This document shows, one piece after another, positions 13,114-22,800 of a stretch of 57,769 nt of DNA. Below the pieces are notes generated by a model, which saw only the letters and a list, made by a program, of their open reading frames with translations, searched no databases and had not been told where the DNA came from. The stretch is from a virus: positions 1 through 57,769 of IMG/VR virus record IMGVR_UViG_3300006754_000018. The stretch is one strand, 5' to 3'. Within the stretch, counting starts at the first letter, position 1; each line of letters starts with the position of its first letter. A program made the position numbers and the translations under genes.

Positions 13114-13422
13114 TCAATTGACACCTATCCACACCTTAAATCCCCACCACAACAGAAAAGGTACAATCACTGCCCATAAATGGTAAAAGAGTGTTATCAA
13201 AAGAGTACCAAGTATAATCCAACCTGTTTCTGAACTAACAATACTTGTAACAAAAGGTGTTACTACATTAGGTCTATTCTCTGGAATTACATGAACATCA
13301 CTTGTACCATATCTTGCCCTTGCTTCACTTAACGCATCTTCTCTGTTAATACTTAAACTTTCAAAGGGAACATTTACCCTCCTATTAGTTTTAGTTGTTG
13401 TCCATAGTCTCCAGTTGAACAT
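13114..13422 (-). CDS. Hypothetical membrane protein, 102 aa
   Basis: Residues 1-60 are soluble and basic (TTTKTNRRVNVPFES). Residues 66-99 form one long or two short transmembrane segments (GWIILGTLLITLFYHLW, then VIVPFLLWWGFKVW). No family recognised. It ends the group of genes 15268-13114. Confidence 0.6.
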   Translation of the reverse strand: MFNWRLWTTTKTNRRVNVPFESLSINREDALSEARARYGTSDVHVIPENRPNVVTPFVTSIVSSETGWIILGTLLITLFYHLWAVIVPFLLWWGFKVWIGVN

Positions 13423-13425
13423 AAT

Positions 13426-14148
13426 TCACTCCATATCAGGATGTAGGAAGATTTGATTGCTCTTTCTCTTCTCGTTAAGTTCTAATTTCTGTTCTTCTGT
13501 TAATGGTTGAACATTCCATCCATAATCCCATCCACATACTGTCTCAGGCATAATGTTCATTGCAACAGTTACCCGATCATTTCCTTGGTTAGTATTATAA
13601 CCATGAAGTACATGCGATGGAAACAGAACTAAGTCGCCCTCCTTGCATTTCATTTCACCAACCTGATTATACATGGTCTTAGTCTCAAATGGCAAGGAAA
13701 TGTTAGGAACTGTTGCAAACATCCCTCCAACTGATCCCATCGCCTCTCTACTTACAAAATAAGTGTTTGCATGAGTATCATTTAAATTCACATAATATAC
13801 TCCAGTGATAACAGAATTAACATGAGTATGTGCTTCTTGTTTTCCACCCTTATCGCAAACATTGATCCAACTATCTGTTACAATCATTCCATTCTGTAAA
13901 TATTTCCCCATAACATCTTTTACAAACATTTTTGCTTGTTCTTCACACCAACTTTTCAATTCTTTAAACTTATCATCATGCAATAATGAATAGTAATCTA
14001 AATGATACAAAAAATCGCCACTTTCATTTGTATGGGGTGACCCAGACTTCACAGCGAGTTCTTTTAAAACTAGCGTTTTTATGTCTTTATGAAATGGACA
14101 TGCAATTACACCCAAAGGAGTAGGCAAAATAGGAAATACATCCATCAT
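13426..14148 (-). CDS. 2OG-Fe(II) oxygenase-like protein (TIGR02466-like), 240 aa
   Basis: N-terminal FPILPTPLGVIACPF is typical of the TIGR02466 group. Ligands: HTH in EAHTHVNS and the distal His in FPSHVLHGYN, with the 2OG-binding Arg in NDRVTVAMN. Second in a row of three oxygenase genes overlapping by four bases or adjacent (15268-13426). Substrate unknown. Confidence 0.85.
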   Translation of the reverse strand: MMDVFPILPTPLGVIACPFHKDIKTLVLKELAVKSGSPHTNESGDFLYHLDYYSLLHDDKFKELKSWCEEQAKMFVKDVMGKYLQNGMIVTDSWINVCDKGGKQEAHTHVNSVITGVYYVNLNDTHANTYFVSREAMGSVGGMFATVPNISLPFETKTMYNQVGEMKCKEGDLVLFPSHVLHGYNTNQGNDRVTVAMNIMPETVCGWDYGWNVQPLTEEQKLELNEKRKSNQIFLHPDME

Positions 14149-14765
14149 CTGTAGTTCTTACTCGTGCTTATTCTTTCTTTTCTCTTATCATCCATATATT
14201 CAGTTGGAAATGGAACAGTATTAAAACTAAGAGTGAATCTATCTTGATCTGTGTTATTAACTCTGCTACCATGTTCTAACCAAGATGGAAAGATAATCAA
14301 ATGATTATTCTTAAGTGCAACATCATGTTCATAATTTGTATATGGAGTTTGTGCTAAATGTGTCTCACACATTTTATATGGAGTTAATGGTGAGATTAAA
14401 TAAAAGTTACCATGATCTCCTTCTGGCAAGTCCCAATAAAATGCACCACTAAGTACACTTCCCTCGTGTCTATGTCTGTGAGTAAATCCACCTTTAGGAA
14501 GTATATTGTACCACGAACCACTCAACATAGCATCCCAATATCCAGACTTCCTACAATAATCATCTAGGCAATCTTGAAGTGCAAATAACATAGGGTGTGA
14601 AACTTCATCCTGTAATGGATCCCAACCACCATGAGAACTAACACCATTAACTGCTAATGAGTGTGGGTTATTCTTACCATTCTTTTTAATATGGTCAGTA
14701 AAGTCTTTAAGATTTGGATGAGTAGAGAGATCATATTCTTCTACTAATGTTGGAAATAAATTCAT
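14145..14765 (-). CDS. 2OG-Fe(II) oxygenase-like protein (TIGR02466-like), 206 aa
   Basis: Starts MNLFPTLVEEYDLS. Ligands: HxH in THRHRHEGSV and the distal His in FPSWLEHGSR; Arg in DQDRFTLSFN. It differs clearly from its neighbours in the loops, so it is not a recent duplicate. Substrate unknown. Confidence 0.85.
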   Translation of the reverse strand: MNLFPTLVEEYDLSTHPNLKDFTDHIKKNGKNNPHSLAVNGVSSHGGWDPLQDEVSHPMLFALQDCLDDYCRKSGYWDAMLSGSWYNILPKGGFTHRHRHEGSVLSGAFYWDLPEGDHGNFYLISPLTPYKMCETHLAQTPYTNYEHDVALKNNHLIIFPSWLEHGSRVNNTDQDRFTLSFNTVPFPTEYMDDKRKERISTSKNYR

Positions 14766-14767
14766 AC

Positions 14768-15268
14768 TTACAAATAAACAAAGTTACCTATGATTCTACG
14801 ATTAGCATTAGTACATGTTGTACCACCATGTCTATATCTGTTTGGAAATATTATACATCTATTCGCCTTACTCTCTACCCTAGTACCATCATCAAAATAT
14901 GTATAACCATCATTGTCATTCATGTATAAGACACAAATATTAAGATTAACTGGTTTATCATCCTGATCTATTACATCATAGTGTAATGGTGACTGTACAA
15001 TCTCCGATGTCTTAGGTGTAGCATTAAACTTTACTCTTGTTAATCCCAATGGACTCAGGTGTGATACCACTGGTCTTATATGTTCCCAATAATCTGAACA
15101 CGGTTCGCAATCAGAATAGAACATATGAGAGTATTGAGGACATCCATCATAATCAATGGTACTATCACTATGAAACCAAGGCAATCTCTCACCCAAGAGA
15201 AACTCTTGAAGTTTTAAGAATATATCCTCAGGCAAGAAGTCATCATATAGAGTTACACTTTGATCCAT
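14768..15268 (-). CDS. 2OG-Fe(II) oxygenase-like protein, 166 aa
   Basis: ATG at 15268 (the preceding codon is GTG). HxD in LHYDVID, distal His in YRHGGTT and Arg in NRRIIGNFVY. Its layout matches the 51502-51981 protein (HxD, then HRG and RVLIN), so the two form one subfamily within the window. Substrate unknown. Confidence 0.8.
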   Translation of the reverse strand: MDQSVTLYDDFLPEDIFLKLQEFLLGERLPWFHSDSTIDYDGCPQYSHMFYSDCEPCSDYWEHIRPVVSHLSPLGLTRVKFNATPKTSEIVQSPLHYDVIDQDDKPVNLNICVLYMNDNDGYTYFDDGTRVESKANRCIIFPNRYRHGGTTCTNANRRIIGNFVYL

Positions 15269-15277
15269 CACTCTATA

Positions 15278-15457
15278 CTAACCCCTTCTAATCTTAATGT
15301 CAAGGACATCCATCGCCTTATTCATATATTCAGAGGTATCCACAGTGGCATCTATTTGATTCTTGTCGTGGTCGTCACGATGTTTAAGATAGTTTTGATC
15401 GGGTCTCTTAGTTGGATCCAATATTATACTATCAATCTGTTTTACTATCTCCTTCAT
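15278..15457 (-). CDS. Hypothetical protein, 59 aa
   Basis: ATG at 15457 is preceded by AAGGG at good spacing; a GTG at 15469 is an alternative. Begins MKEIVKQIDSIILDPTK, with an acidic/His-rich middle (YLKHRDDHDKNQ). Overlaps the gene upstream by 26 bases. Function unknown. Confidence 0.55.
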   Translation of the reverse strand: MKEIVKQIDSIILDPTKRPDQNYLKHRDDHDKNQIDATVDTSEYMNKAMDVLDIKIRRG

Positions 15458-15611
15458 TACCCTTCTCACTTTCTATTACTTGTAACATTTCCAAGGCACC
15501 TTGTACTTTAAGAAACTCTTCCTTCTTTAATTCAAATTGTTTCTGTAACTCTACAATTTCTCTTTGGAGTATTTCTGCTCTCTGTGATAGAGTCTCTTTG
15601 TGGTTAGTCAT
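15432..15611 (-). CDS. Coiled-coil protein, 59 aa
   Basis: ATG at 15611 (MTNHKETLSQRAEIL); a TTG at 15626 is an alternative. Residues 6-45 are a clear heptad pattern (ILQREIVELQKQFELKK). It diverges from the adhesin-like gene on the other strand; a TATAAT at about 15635-15640 may be its -10. Confidence 0.6.
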   Translation of the reverse strand: MTNHKETLSQRAEILQREIVELQKQFELKKEEFLKVQGALEMLQVIESEKGNEGDSKTD

Positions 15612-15653
15612 TAAATTAATATGCAATCATAACTATTATACCATATTTAGATC

Positions 15654-15661
15654 AATAAATA
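15654..15661 (+). promoter_or_regulatory. Late promoter AATAAATA
   Basis: Exact NATAAATA late element 26 bases upstream of the 15688 ATG on the plus strand. Confidence 0.7.
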
Positions 15662-15687
15662 AGCATGTGATGTAGTATCTTCCGCAA

Positions 15688-17364
15688 ATGACTGAGACCA
15701 ATTATTCAGCAATTGAAGAACTTAAAGAAGAGGAGATGAATCTCAATCCAGATCTTTATAAAGGTTCTTTCACATATGCTCACTATACTACTGGACAGGA
15801 TAATCATCTGTACAAGAGTTTATCTACTGTTGGTGATTTCTATTGCAAAATATGGTATCGTAATGAAGAGTTCGATGACACCAGAGTAAATGGTGAAAGG
15901 AATGTTCTAATAGTTGGTACAAATGATGGTGATCCATTTATAAACGATGCTGAAACTATTCACAGATACCTTGACATGCCAGGAGCAGTATTTGTTAATG
16001 CACAATATAGACAACAACTAACTGACTTAACCTATGCCAACAGGGATCTCAAGGATTGTGTTAAATTCCTCTCTGCATGTATAGGTAAGTATAATGGTAA
16101 TAAAGATACAATCAAACTTGTAGATCCTAATAATAATGAACTAACATATACTATGGTGTATGATGAAAAAGCATTAACTTTAGAAGTTACTGATTCAGAT
16201 GCACCACTAACATTATCGGATACATTCCCCAACACAATGTCTGAGGATGCTCCTATTAAACAGTTTGGAAGTAATATCGCTGGTGAAGCATCATGGATGG
16301 ATGGTGCTATAAATAAGATTTACAATACCGTTCTAGGTAGTGGTTCTATTGGTTTTAATAACATAAAGGGTGACTTCCAAAGTGGAGATAACTCTATCAG
16401 TCAGTATTATAGAGGTGGTAATAATATTGGTAATATATCTCAGAATAATAATATACCTACTGGTGGAACAATAAGTTGGTCAAATTTCCGTAACGCATGT
16501 AATAAGATTGAAGCAAACTGTTCAGGAAACTTCGATCACTTAGAAGCACGTTGGGAGATATATGGAAACCAAGAATGGACTGCCAAAGTAAATAAGACTA
16601 TTATATTAAGTGGTCACTGTGGTACTAGAGATCAGAATCAACCTGCTCTTAGATTCAATAACTCTGGTAGTGGTAATACAATAGAATTTAAAATTATTGC
16701 TCAGGGTCGTGTATATGGTTGGGCAGGATCACCAGCGGGATATAACTTAAGTCAGGGGCCTGTAGATGGTAGTGGTACTCTGACTAACGGAGGTCCAGGC
16801 GGTTATGCAATACACATGGCATCATCCATCAAAATTGGGAACGAATGGAATGGTCAGATCGCTGGGGGCGGTGGAGGCGGAGGTAAAGGTGGAACGGGTG
16901 GTCAAGGTGGTTGTGGAGGACACGGCGGTTCTCGAAGATGCAATGGTTCATTCTGTTGGAACACGAAGAGAGTGTGTCACAGGAATGGTGGTGATGGTGG
17001 ATCGGGCGGTCAAGGGGGTCGAGGTGCATGGGGTTATGGATATAGTTGGGATTCCGCAAATGGAATCTGGTGCAATATTTCTGGTACTCACTTAACATCA
17101 CCAGGCGGAGGTCAAGGAGGTCAAGGCGGTAGAAGTCGTGGAGGTGGTTCAGGAGGAACTGGAGGTCAAGGAGGAAATGGTGGATCCCTAGAAAATGGCG
17201 GTCAAGGTGGAAGAACTGGTAATAAGGGTAATAATGGTGGTGGTGACGAACATGGATGTGGTTATCCCTGTAGTAGATCAGGATCCAACGGAAGTGGTGG
17301 AACCAATGGCGGTAGTGCCAGTGGCAAATATACTACAAGTCATACAGGTGGAAGATATACTTAG
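15688..17364 (+). CDS. Glycine-rich tail-fibre adhesin-like protein, 558 aa
   Basis: Three parts are visible. Residues 1-200 are an acidic globular region. Around 257-270 lies GGTISWSNFRNA, the short motif that often marks phage fibre and baseplate proteins. Residues 391-558 are almost half glycine (AGGGGGGGKGGTGGQGG, then many GGxGG repeats) interrupted by Cys-containing loops (RRCNGSFCWN, RVCHRNGG, HGCGYPC). Poly-glycine blocks with variable loops are known from gp38-type adhesins, where the loops bind the receptor. A host-recognition role is inferred. It is the only plus-strand gene in the left 43 kb and has its own late promoter. Confidence 0.7.
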   Translation: MTETNYSAIEELKEEEMNLNPDLYKGSFTYAHYTTGQDNHLYKSLSTVGDFYCKIWYRNEEFDDTRVNGERNVLIVGTNDGDPFINDAETIHRYLDMPGAVFVNAQYRQQLTDLTYANRDLKDCVKFLSACIGKYNGNKDTIKLVDPNNNELTYTMVYDEKALTLEVTDSDAPLTLSDTFPNTMSEDAPIKQFGSNIAGEASWMDGAINKIYNTVLGSGSIGFNNIKGDFQSGDNSISQYYRGGNNIGNISQNNNIPTGGTISWSNFRNACNKIEANCSGNFDHLEARWEIYGNQEWTAKVNKTIILSGHCGTRDQNQPALRFNNSGSGNTIEFKIIAQGRVYGWAGSPAGYNLSQGPVDGSGTLTNGGPGGYAIHMASSIKIGNEWNGQIAGGGGGGGKGGTGGQGGCGGHGGSRRCNGSFCWNTKRVCHRNGGDGGSGGQGGRGAWGYGYSWDSANGIWCNISGTHLTSPGGGQGGQGGRSRGGGSGGTGGQGGNGGSLENGGQGGRTGNKGNNGGGDEHGCGYPCSRSGSNGSGGTNGGSASGKYTTSHTGGRYT

Positions 17365-18458
17365 AAACTATAGTCAAGATCACCTAAACGCTTAAATGTA
17401 GTTGGTTGTTGTCCAGTCTTTGCACCAGATAATCCATATAACAATTCAGTCGTCAATCCATCCTTTGTTGCTTTAACTACAACATCACCAAAGGTTGCTT
17501 GAATGTTTTCGCATTGTTCCCATACTTCTAACTGTTCTCTCCAATCATCACTGATCCAATTATAATCCCTACTGTCATTAATAATCATACCTTTACCATC
17601 ATTATATGATGATTGATATGAATTAAATACTGGGAAATCATCCATTGGTTGAGAACCATATGGAGCATTATAACTATATGATGTTCCCATTTCAAATGAT
17701 AATTCCTTCTTCAATCCGTCAGCGTCAAACTCAACGTGTGGAGTTAATATACTATGTGGTGACTCTACTTGTGTTAAACCCAATGTACTAAACATTTGTT
17801 CGGAGTTCTTATAAGCATGACTATTCTTAGAACCACATACTTTATCAAGTATTCCTTCTACTTCTGAACTAACCCACGCTTCTTCATTCTTATTCAATCC
17901 TAACTTTATAGACTTAAGTTTTGTACTTATCCATAGAGTACCGAAACTCCAGTCATGTCTATCAGTCTCAATATTATCAAGTATCTCTAAGTATTCTCTT
18001 AACGGTTGTGTATTAGTATTACCAGTAACAGTAGCAGCAAGTTGGCATATTGCATCAATACTTGGTGTCAATACTGGAGGTTCATCCTGAAAATGTACCA
18101 ACTCCCACTCTGGAGTGGATGGATCATCAGCATCAAACCATAACGCTCTAGTACCATCAAGATACTTGAAGAGACTACAATCTAATACTGTTCCATCAAA
18201 TAATGTATACTGAGGTATTTCAGTTGCCATAAAGAATAGAAAAGCATACTTAGGGTTATCTACTTCAACTCCTGCCTTTATACTCTTCTTAAAATATACT
18301 CCTGAATCTCTACGTTTAGTATTAGGTTGATCCCATCCCAATTGAAACAATGCTGGATTAGCATCAACAATACTCCTGATATTTGACACATCAGTGTCAC
18401 TCATCAGTTTTGGATGACGATTAGCGTCTTTAGATATACTATCAAAATCTACTGTCAT
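17361..18458 (-). CDS. Conserved cyanophage protein of unknown function, 365 aa
   Basis: Begins MTVDFDSISKDANRHPKL. No catalytic motif or membrane segment is visible. The composition (many Asp, Trp and Ser; PYGSQPMDDFPVFNSY) fits a virion-associated or host-surface-related protein. Its TAA shares three bases with the TAG of the convergent adhesin gene (TTAG). Transcribed with the oxygenases upstream. Confidence 0.6.
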   Translation of the reverse strand: MTVDFDSISKDANRHPKLMSDTDVSNIRSIVDANPALFQLGWDQPNTKRRDSGVYFKKSIKAGVEVDNPKYAFLFFMATEIPQYTLFDGTVLDCSLFKYLDGTRALWFDADDPSTPEWELVHFQDEPPVLTPSIDAICQLAATVTGNTNTQPLREYLEILDNIETDRHDWSFGTLWISTKLKSIKLGLNKNEEAWVSSEVEGILDKVCGSKNSHAYKNSEQMFSTLGLTQVESPHSILTPHVEFDADGLKKELSFEMGTSYSYNAPYGSQPMDDFPVFNSYQSSYNDGKGMIINDSRDYNWISDDWREQLEVWEQCENIQATFGDVVVKATKDGLTTELLYGLSGAKTGQQPTTFKRLGDLDYSF

Positions 18459-18461
18459 GTT

Positions 18462-19037
18462 TTAACTCCAGTCTTGTCCTTTTTGATACGAAAACCATAC
18501 AATAACACAGTACCTAGTACCCTTAGTCACTGGTTTGACTTCATGTGGATATAACATATTACTTGGATATACATGTATAGAATTACTATGTTTATCTAAG
18601 TTAGTATCACCCCAGAAGCAAATCTCACCACCTTCATAGTTATCATTAATACCAAATGATGCAGTTACAGAACCAGCATCACCATCAGCATCCGTATGAA
18701 TAGATAGGTATCCATTCTCAGGATATTTACATAACCAGTATCCTGAGTATTTATCATATTCTGGAGAATTTGGTGGATTTATCTCAGAATAGTCCCTATA
18801 AATCTTAGGCATGATCTTCATCATTGACTTATGAATCAAATCATAGATCTCTCCGTCATCTGGTGATAACAACTGTTGAGATCTATATCCATGTAAATTA
18901 TATAAAGTCTCTTGTCTGCAAGTATCATACTCAGGCCAGTCGAATGTATCACATAACTCTAGTAATCTCTTATGATTATATTCAGGTAAGACATCATGAT
19001 ACGAAAACATGAATGATGACAAATATTGATTAATCAT
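18462..19037 (-). CDS. Prolyl-4-hydroxylase-like 2OG-Fe(II) oxygenase, 191 aa
   Basis: HxD in LSIHTDADGD, then NYEGGEICFWGD, the distal His in LYPHEVKPVT and the 2OG Arg in GTRYCVIVWF. Spacing and the GGE.CF motif are those of prolyl-4-hydroxylase type enzymes. The substrate is not predictable. Four bases from its downstream neighbour. Confidence 0.85.
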   Translation of the reverse strand: MINQYLSSFMFSYHDVLPEYNHKRLLELCDTFDWPEYDTCRQETLYNLHGYRSQQLLSPDDGEIYDLIHKSMMKIMPKIYRDYSEINPPNSPEYDKYSGYWLCKYPENGYLSIHTDADGDAGSVTASFGINDNYEGGEICFWGDTNLDKHSNSIHVYPSNMLYPHEVKPVTKGTRYCVIVWFSYQKGQDWS

Positions 19038-19041
19038 CCCA

Positions 19042-19836
19042 CTAAAGGTGAGTTACCCTATTTAATCCGTCTGGATTAGTAAATATTGAATGATCTATAA
19101 ACCCTACGAGACAATACCTAGGTTCATTAGGTTCGTTGAACATGTGATCTTTAACAGCAGGTTGATGCCAAAGATATGCAGGATATATAATCATCCTATT
19201 ATATTTCATTGGTACATGATGATACTCTTCATACACATCTTCGATGTGTCTATTATCCATCGTAACCTCTTCATTCTTCCTAGTCTTATCAAATACATAC
19301 TTCCATTCTTTATAATTCCAATATTGTTCTGTCCTCTTATATGCAGGATCAACATACTCCATGTTAGTCTCACCAGTATCTCTGTGTGAGAAGAATGAAG
19401 TGCCACCTTCACATTCCTCCTCTTTGTTTAGATAAAGAACATAGGCGAACATTGCATCATCAATATGTGGATTTATAGCAGATCTTTTACATGTTACACC
19501 ACCACGAAAGACATTGACTTGATTATTAATCTCAAGATCTTCGATATTCTGTATTGCCCCTTTGAAATCACTAAAATTATTAATAAACCAGGCAACCATA
19601 GTGTCGATTTCCTTTAAAATTACAGGAACCGCACCTTGATGGCCTGGAGCAACTACCGTTTCGTGTTCTATAACACCTAGCGGTACTTTCTTTATAATAT
19701 GTTCTACAAATTTGGAGGGATTATTCAAGACATTATCAACTATGACAATAGGATGGTTGTCCCTTTCACCAATCTTACGAGTCTTGTAATCAACGTTGTC
19801 TGATACTGCAATCCACGAATCATCAATATAATTCAT
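19042..19836 (-). CDS. DUF6445-type 2OG-Fe(II) oxygenase-like protein, 264 aa
   Basis: Start chosen at the ATG 19836 (MNYIDDSWIAV): GGGGA lies just upstream, and the late element at 19856 would put the transcription start near 19850, too close to the first ATG at 19848. The DUF6445 signature VDNVLNNPSKFVEHI is followed by HID in INPHIDDAM, EGGTSFF, a distal His in YPAYLWHQP and Arg in PRYCLVGF. All ligands are present. Confidence 0.75.
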   Translation of the reverse strand: MNYIDDSWIAVSDNVDYKTRKIGERDNHPIVIVDNVLNNPSKFVEHIIKKVPLGVIEHETVVAPGHQGAVPVILKEIDTMVAWFINNFSDFKGAIQNIEDLEINNQVNVFRGGVTCKRSAINPHIDDAMFAYVLYLNKEEECEGGTSFFSHRDTGETNMEYVDPAYKRTEQYWNYKEWKYVFDKTRKNEEVTMDNRHIEDVYEEYHHVPMKYNRMIIYPAYLWHQPAVKDHMFNEPNEPRYCLVGFIDHSIFTNPDGLNRVTHL

Positions 19837-19855
19837 TATAATCCCCATTTTTTAA

Positions 19856-19863
19856 TATTTATT
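19856..19863 (-). promoter_or_regulatory. Late promoter AATAAATA
   Basis: Exact NATAAATA element at the end of the giant fibre gene, 20 bases upstream of the ATG at 19836. Confidence 0.6.
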
Positions 19864-22800
19864 CTGGTTTGTAGATTCTCTCTGCCTTAGTTCTCTTAAG
19901 GTCATCAACCTCATCTTTGAGTTCCTTGATTGCCTCAATCAATAGAGGAACAAGTTTCTCATACTGTACTGTTAGATACTTGTCATTACCAGGCGCAGGT
20001 CTAACTGCCTCTGGAAGAACCTCTTGTACTGCCTGTGCAGATACACCAGAGAATCTTTGACTACCACTATCTAAACCTACATCAGTCTTAGCAAGATCGT
20101 TATGTTGATAAGTGAATCCACTTAAAGTACATACCTTAGCAACTGCGTTATCGATCTGTTCGATACTTGTCTTAAGTCTCATGTCAGAGACAAATGCAGT
20201 TATATCGCCAGGAACCTTAAGATTTGAGTTACCCTCTAATCTAAAGTTACCAGACCATGTTGTACTGTTAGAAGAGTTGTTATATGGAATCTGTCCGTTT
20301 CCACCACCACCTAGGTGAGAAGCAACCTGAGCAGTAGCAGCATTAACCTGTGCAGTACCAGCAGCAGTGAATGTACCGTTACACTCAAAGTCTTTAACAG
20401 TTAGTTTATTACCATTAAACTGCAAGTTACTACTTGTAGTTGTATTGTTGGTTGATTGTTGATAAAGAACCTGACCACCAGTACCCTTACAATCATCTGC
20501 AAGACCAGCAGCATCTGCCTTACCTTCAAAGTCTGGGCAAGTTACCTTGGATCCAACCGTCAAAGTGGTTGATACATCCATGTTGCCATTACAATCTATA
20601 GCAAGACCACCACCAGAGTTACTGATAGTGAATCCACCATTACCACTCAATGAACCACCATTAAAGGCGTTCGCAACAATAACATTACCCTTGAAACTAC
20701 CAGCAGCGTCTCTTGCAACAATACTTGCTGCGTTCTGGACGTTTGCTTCTGCGTTCATTCCATCGAGGAGATCAACGTTAAGGTTAAGAACCTTCTGTGG
20801 AGAAGCAACAACGAATGGAGCAACGTTACTACCAAATGATGCAGTAGATTCAAACTGATAAGACTTAACGTTACCAACAGAACCTGCATCAATAACCATA
20901 GACTTGTTAGATCCAGCAGATAGGTTAGTAACAATACCAACGTCAGAGTAGATCTTAGGAGAACAAACACCGTCTCCACCAGTCTTCATGTTGATCCTCT
21001 CCATCGTCATGGCATAACCAGTCAGAGAGGTAACAATACCAGAGTTAAGATTAACTCTTATTTCAGGTTGTCCTGAACCTGCATTACCACGACCACCAAT
21101 GTATTGTGACTTAATAGCAGTAACAACACCAGAATTGATGTACATGTCAGGACCATAAAGGTCATCAATGAAGTGCAAGTCAGTTGCAGTAACAGCAGCA
21201 CCTGATATGTTATCAGACCAAATATTGGTAGAGGTTAGGTTAGTAACAACACCAGCAAGAGCATATAACTGAGGTGTAATGATATGGTTGGTTATTTTTA
21301 TCTGAGTTGCAATACCTGTGTAGATATTGGTCTCATTTACATAAGATGTACCAACATGTGCCAATGTAGTGATACCTACATCACTATAGTTTCTAGCGAT
21401 GGATGCGTCAGTTGCCTTGAAGTCAGTAACAATACCATTAGTTGCATATAGATTCTTAGGTACTGTAAGTGTCTCAGCATATGCAGTCCTTGCTTCAAAC
21501 TTATTAACAGTAATAGAACCAACACCAACTGTTATATCACCAACTTGAAGATGTCCAGCAAATGTACTGATTCCTGCCCATGTGGAGTGCCATGAAGACT
21601 CTGCCTTAATATGTGCAGCAGGTTTGAAGGATACATAAGTACCAACAACCTCCATGTTGTTCATTCTGGCAGTACCACCTTCATCTACGATGGTGTAGTA
21701 ACCGTATGTTTCCCAAGGAATACCCTGTGGTGAAATACCACCAGTAGTATTATAACCCCAGAGATCAACTACCTTCTTAACAACCAAGGTGTCATAAGAC
21801 ACACCAGCGAATGACTGATTAGATGCAAAGGTAACAATACCTGATACAAACAGGTCTTTAACCTTAACAACACCATTAACTTCTAGTGAATCCTTAAAGT
21901 TGAATACACCAACATTAGACTGACCAATACCAATCTGATCTACCTTGAGGAAGTTCCTATCTCTTTCTTGTGAGATTACACCAAACCTTCTCCACTCACC
22001 TTCTGCATATATGTGTCCTAAGTATCCACCAGCATCGGGGATACCAACAAGTGAAAGATCACCAGATCTCTTAGTTCCTGTAGGAGTGGAAATACCAACT
22101 GTAATTAATTTACCCTGTGGTGCATCACCTCTCAGATACATGTTGATTGCTTCAACACCCTCAGTAGAGTTACTTGTTAGTTTCTCAGTGAAATTAACAG
22201 GACCATAGAACTGTGATGTTCTATTGTTGTTGTCTCCACCCTCAACTGTGATTGATTCTCTAACAAGAACTTCATCAAATACACCAGATACTCTCTTAGT
22301 AGATTCTGCCTCAGCATCATCACCAGTGTATGAGAATACAGGTGCCTCAATGACTTCTTCCTCACCAGTAATAGAGGATAATCTCTTATATCCAGTGTAG
22401 AAGTCACCAGAGTCGTTCATACCAGTATAAACAACAGTACCACCGTCTAGTTCTTTCTTCTGAGCGGCAAGTGTCTCTTTATCAGATAGGACTCTATCTT
22501 GTTTCTGTGGTAATGAAGTTGAATAGTTACCAGAACCATATCCAAGATATTCAAATGTATGTCCAGATGCACGAAGAATAGATGGTCTGCGAAGTTCCAT
22601 CGGTAGAACATCAATCTTCTTGATTGTAGTTCCTACAACAGCATTAGATGCAAGAGTACCAAACTGACCACGAAGGATCTTGTTAATATTAGTATTAACG
22701 AATCTGACAATCTCACCATTAACCATACAGTAATCACCACGTTTAAATCCAGCGATTCCTGTCAAAGTAATAGCAGTATCAGTAGATGTCAGTGGAGCAT

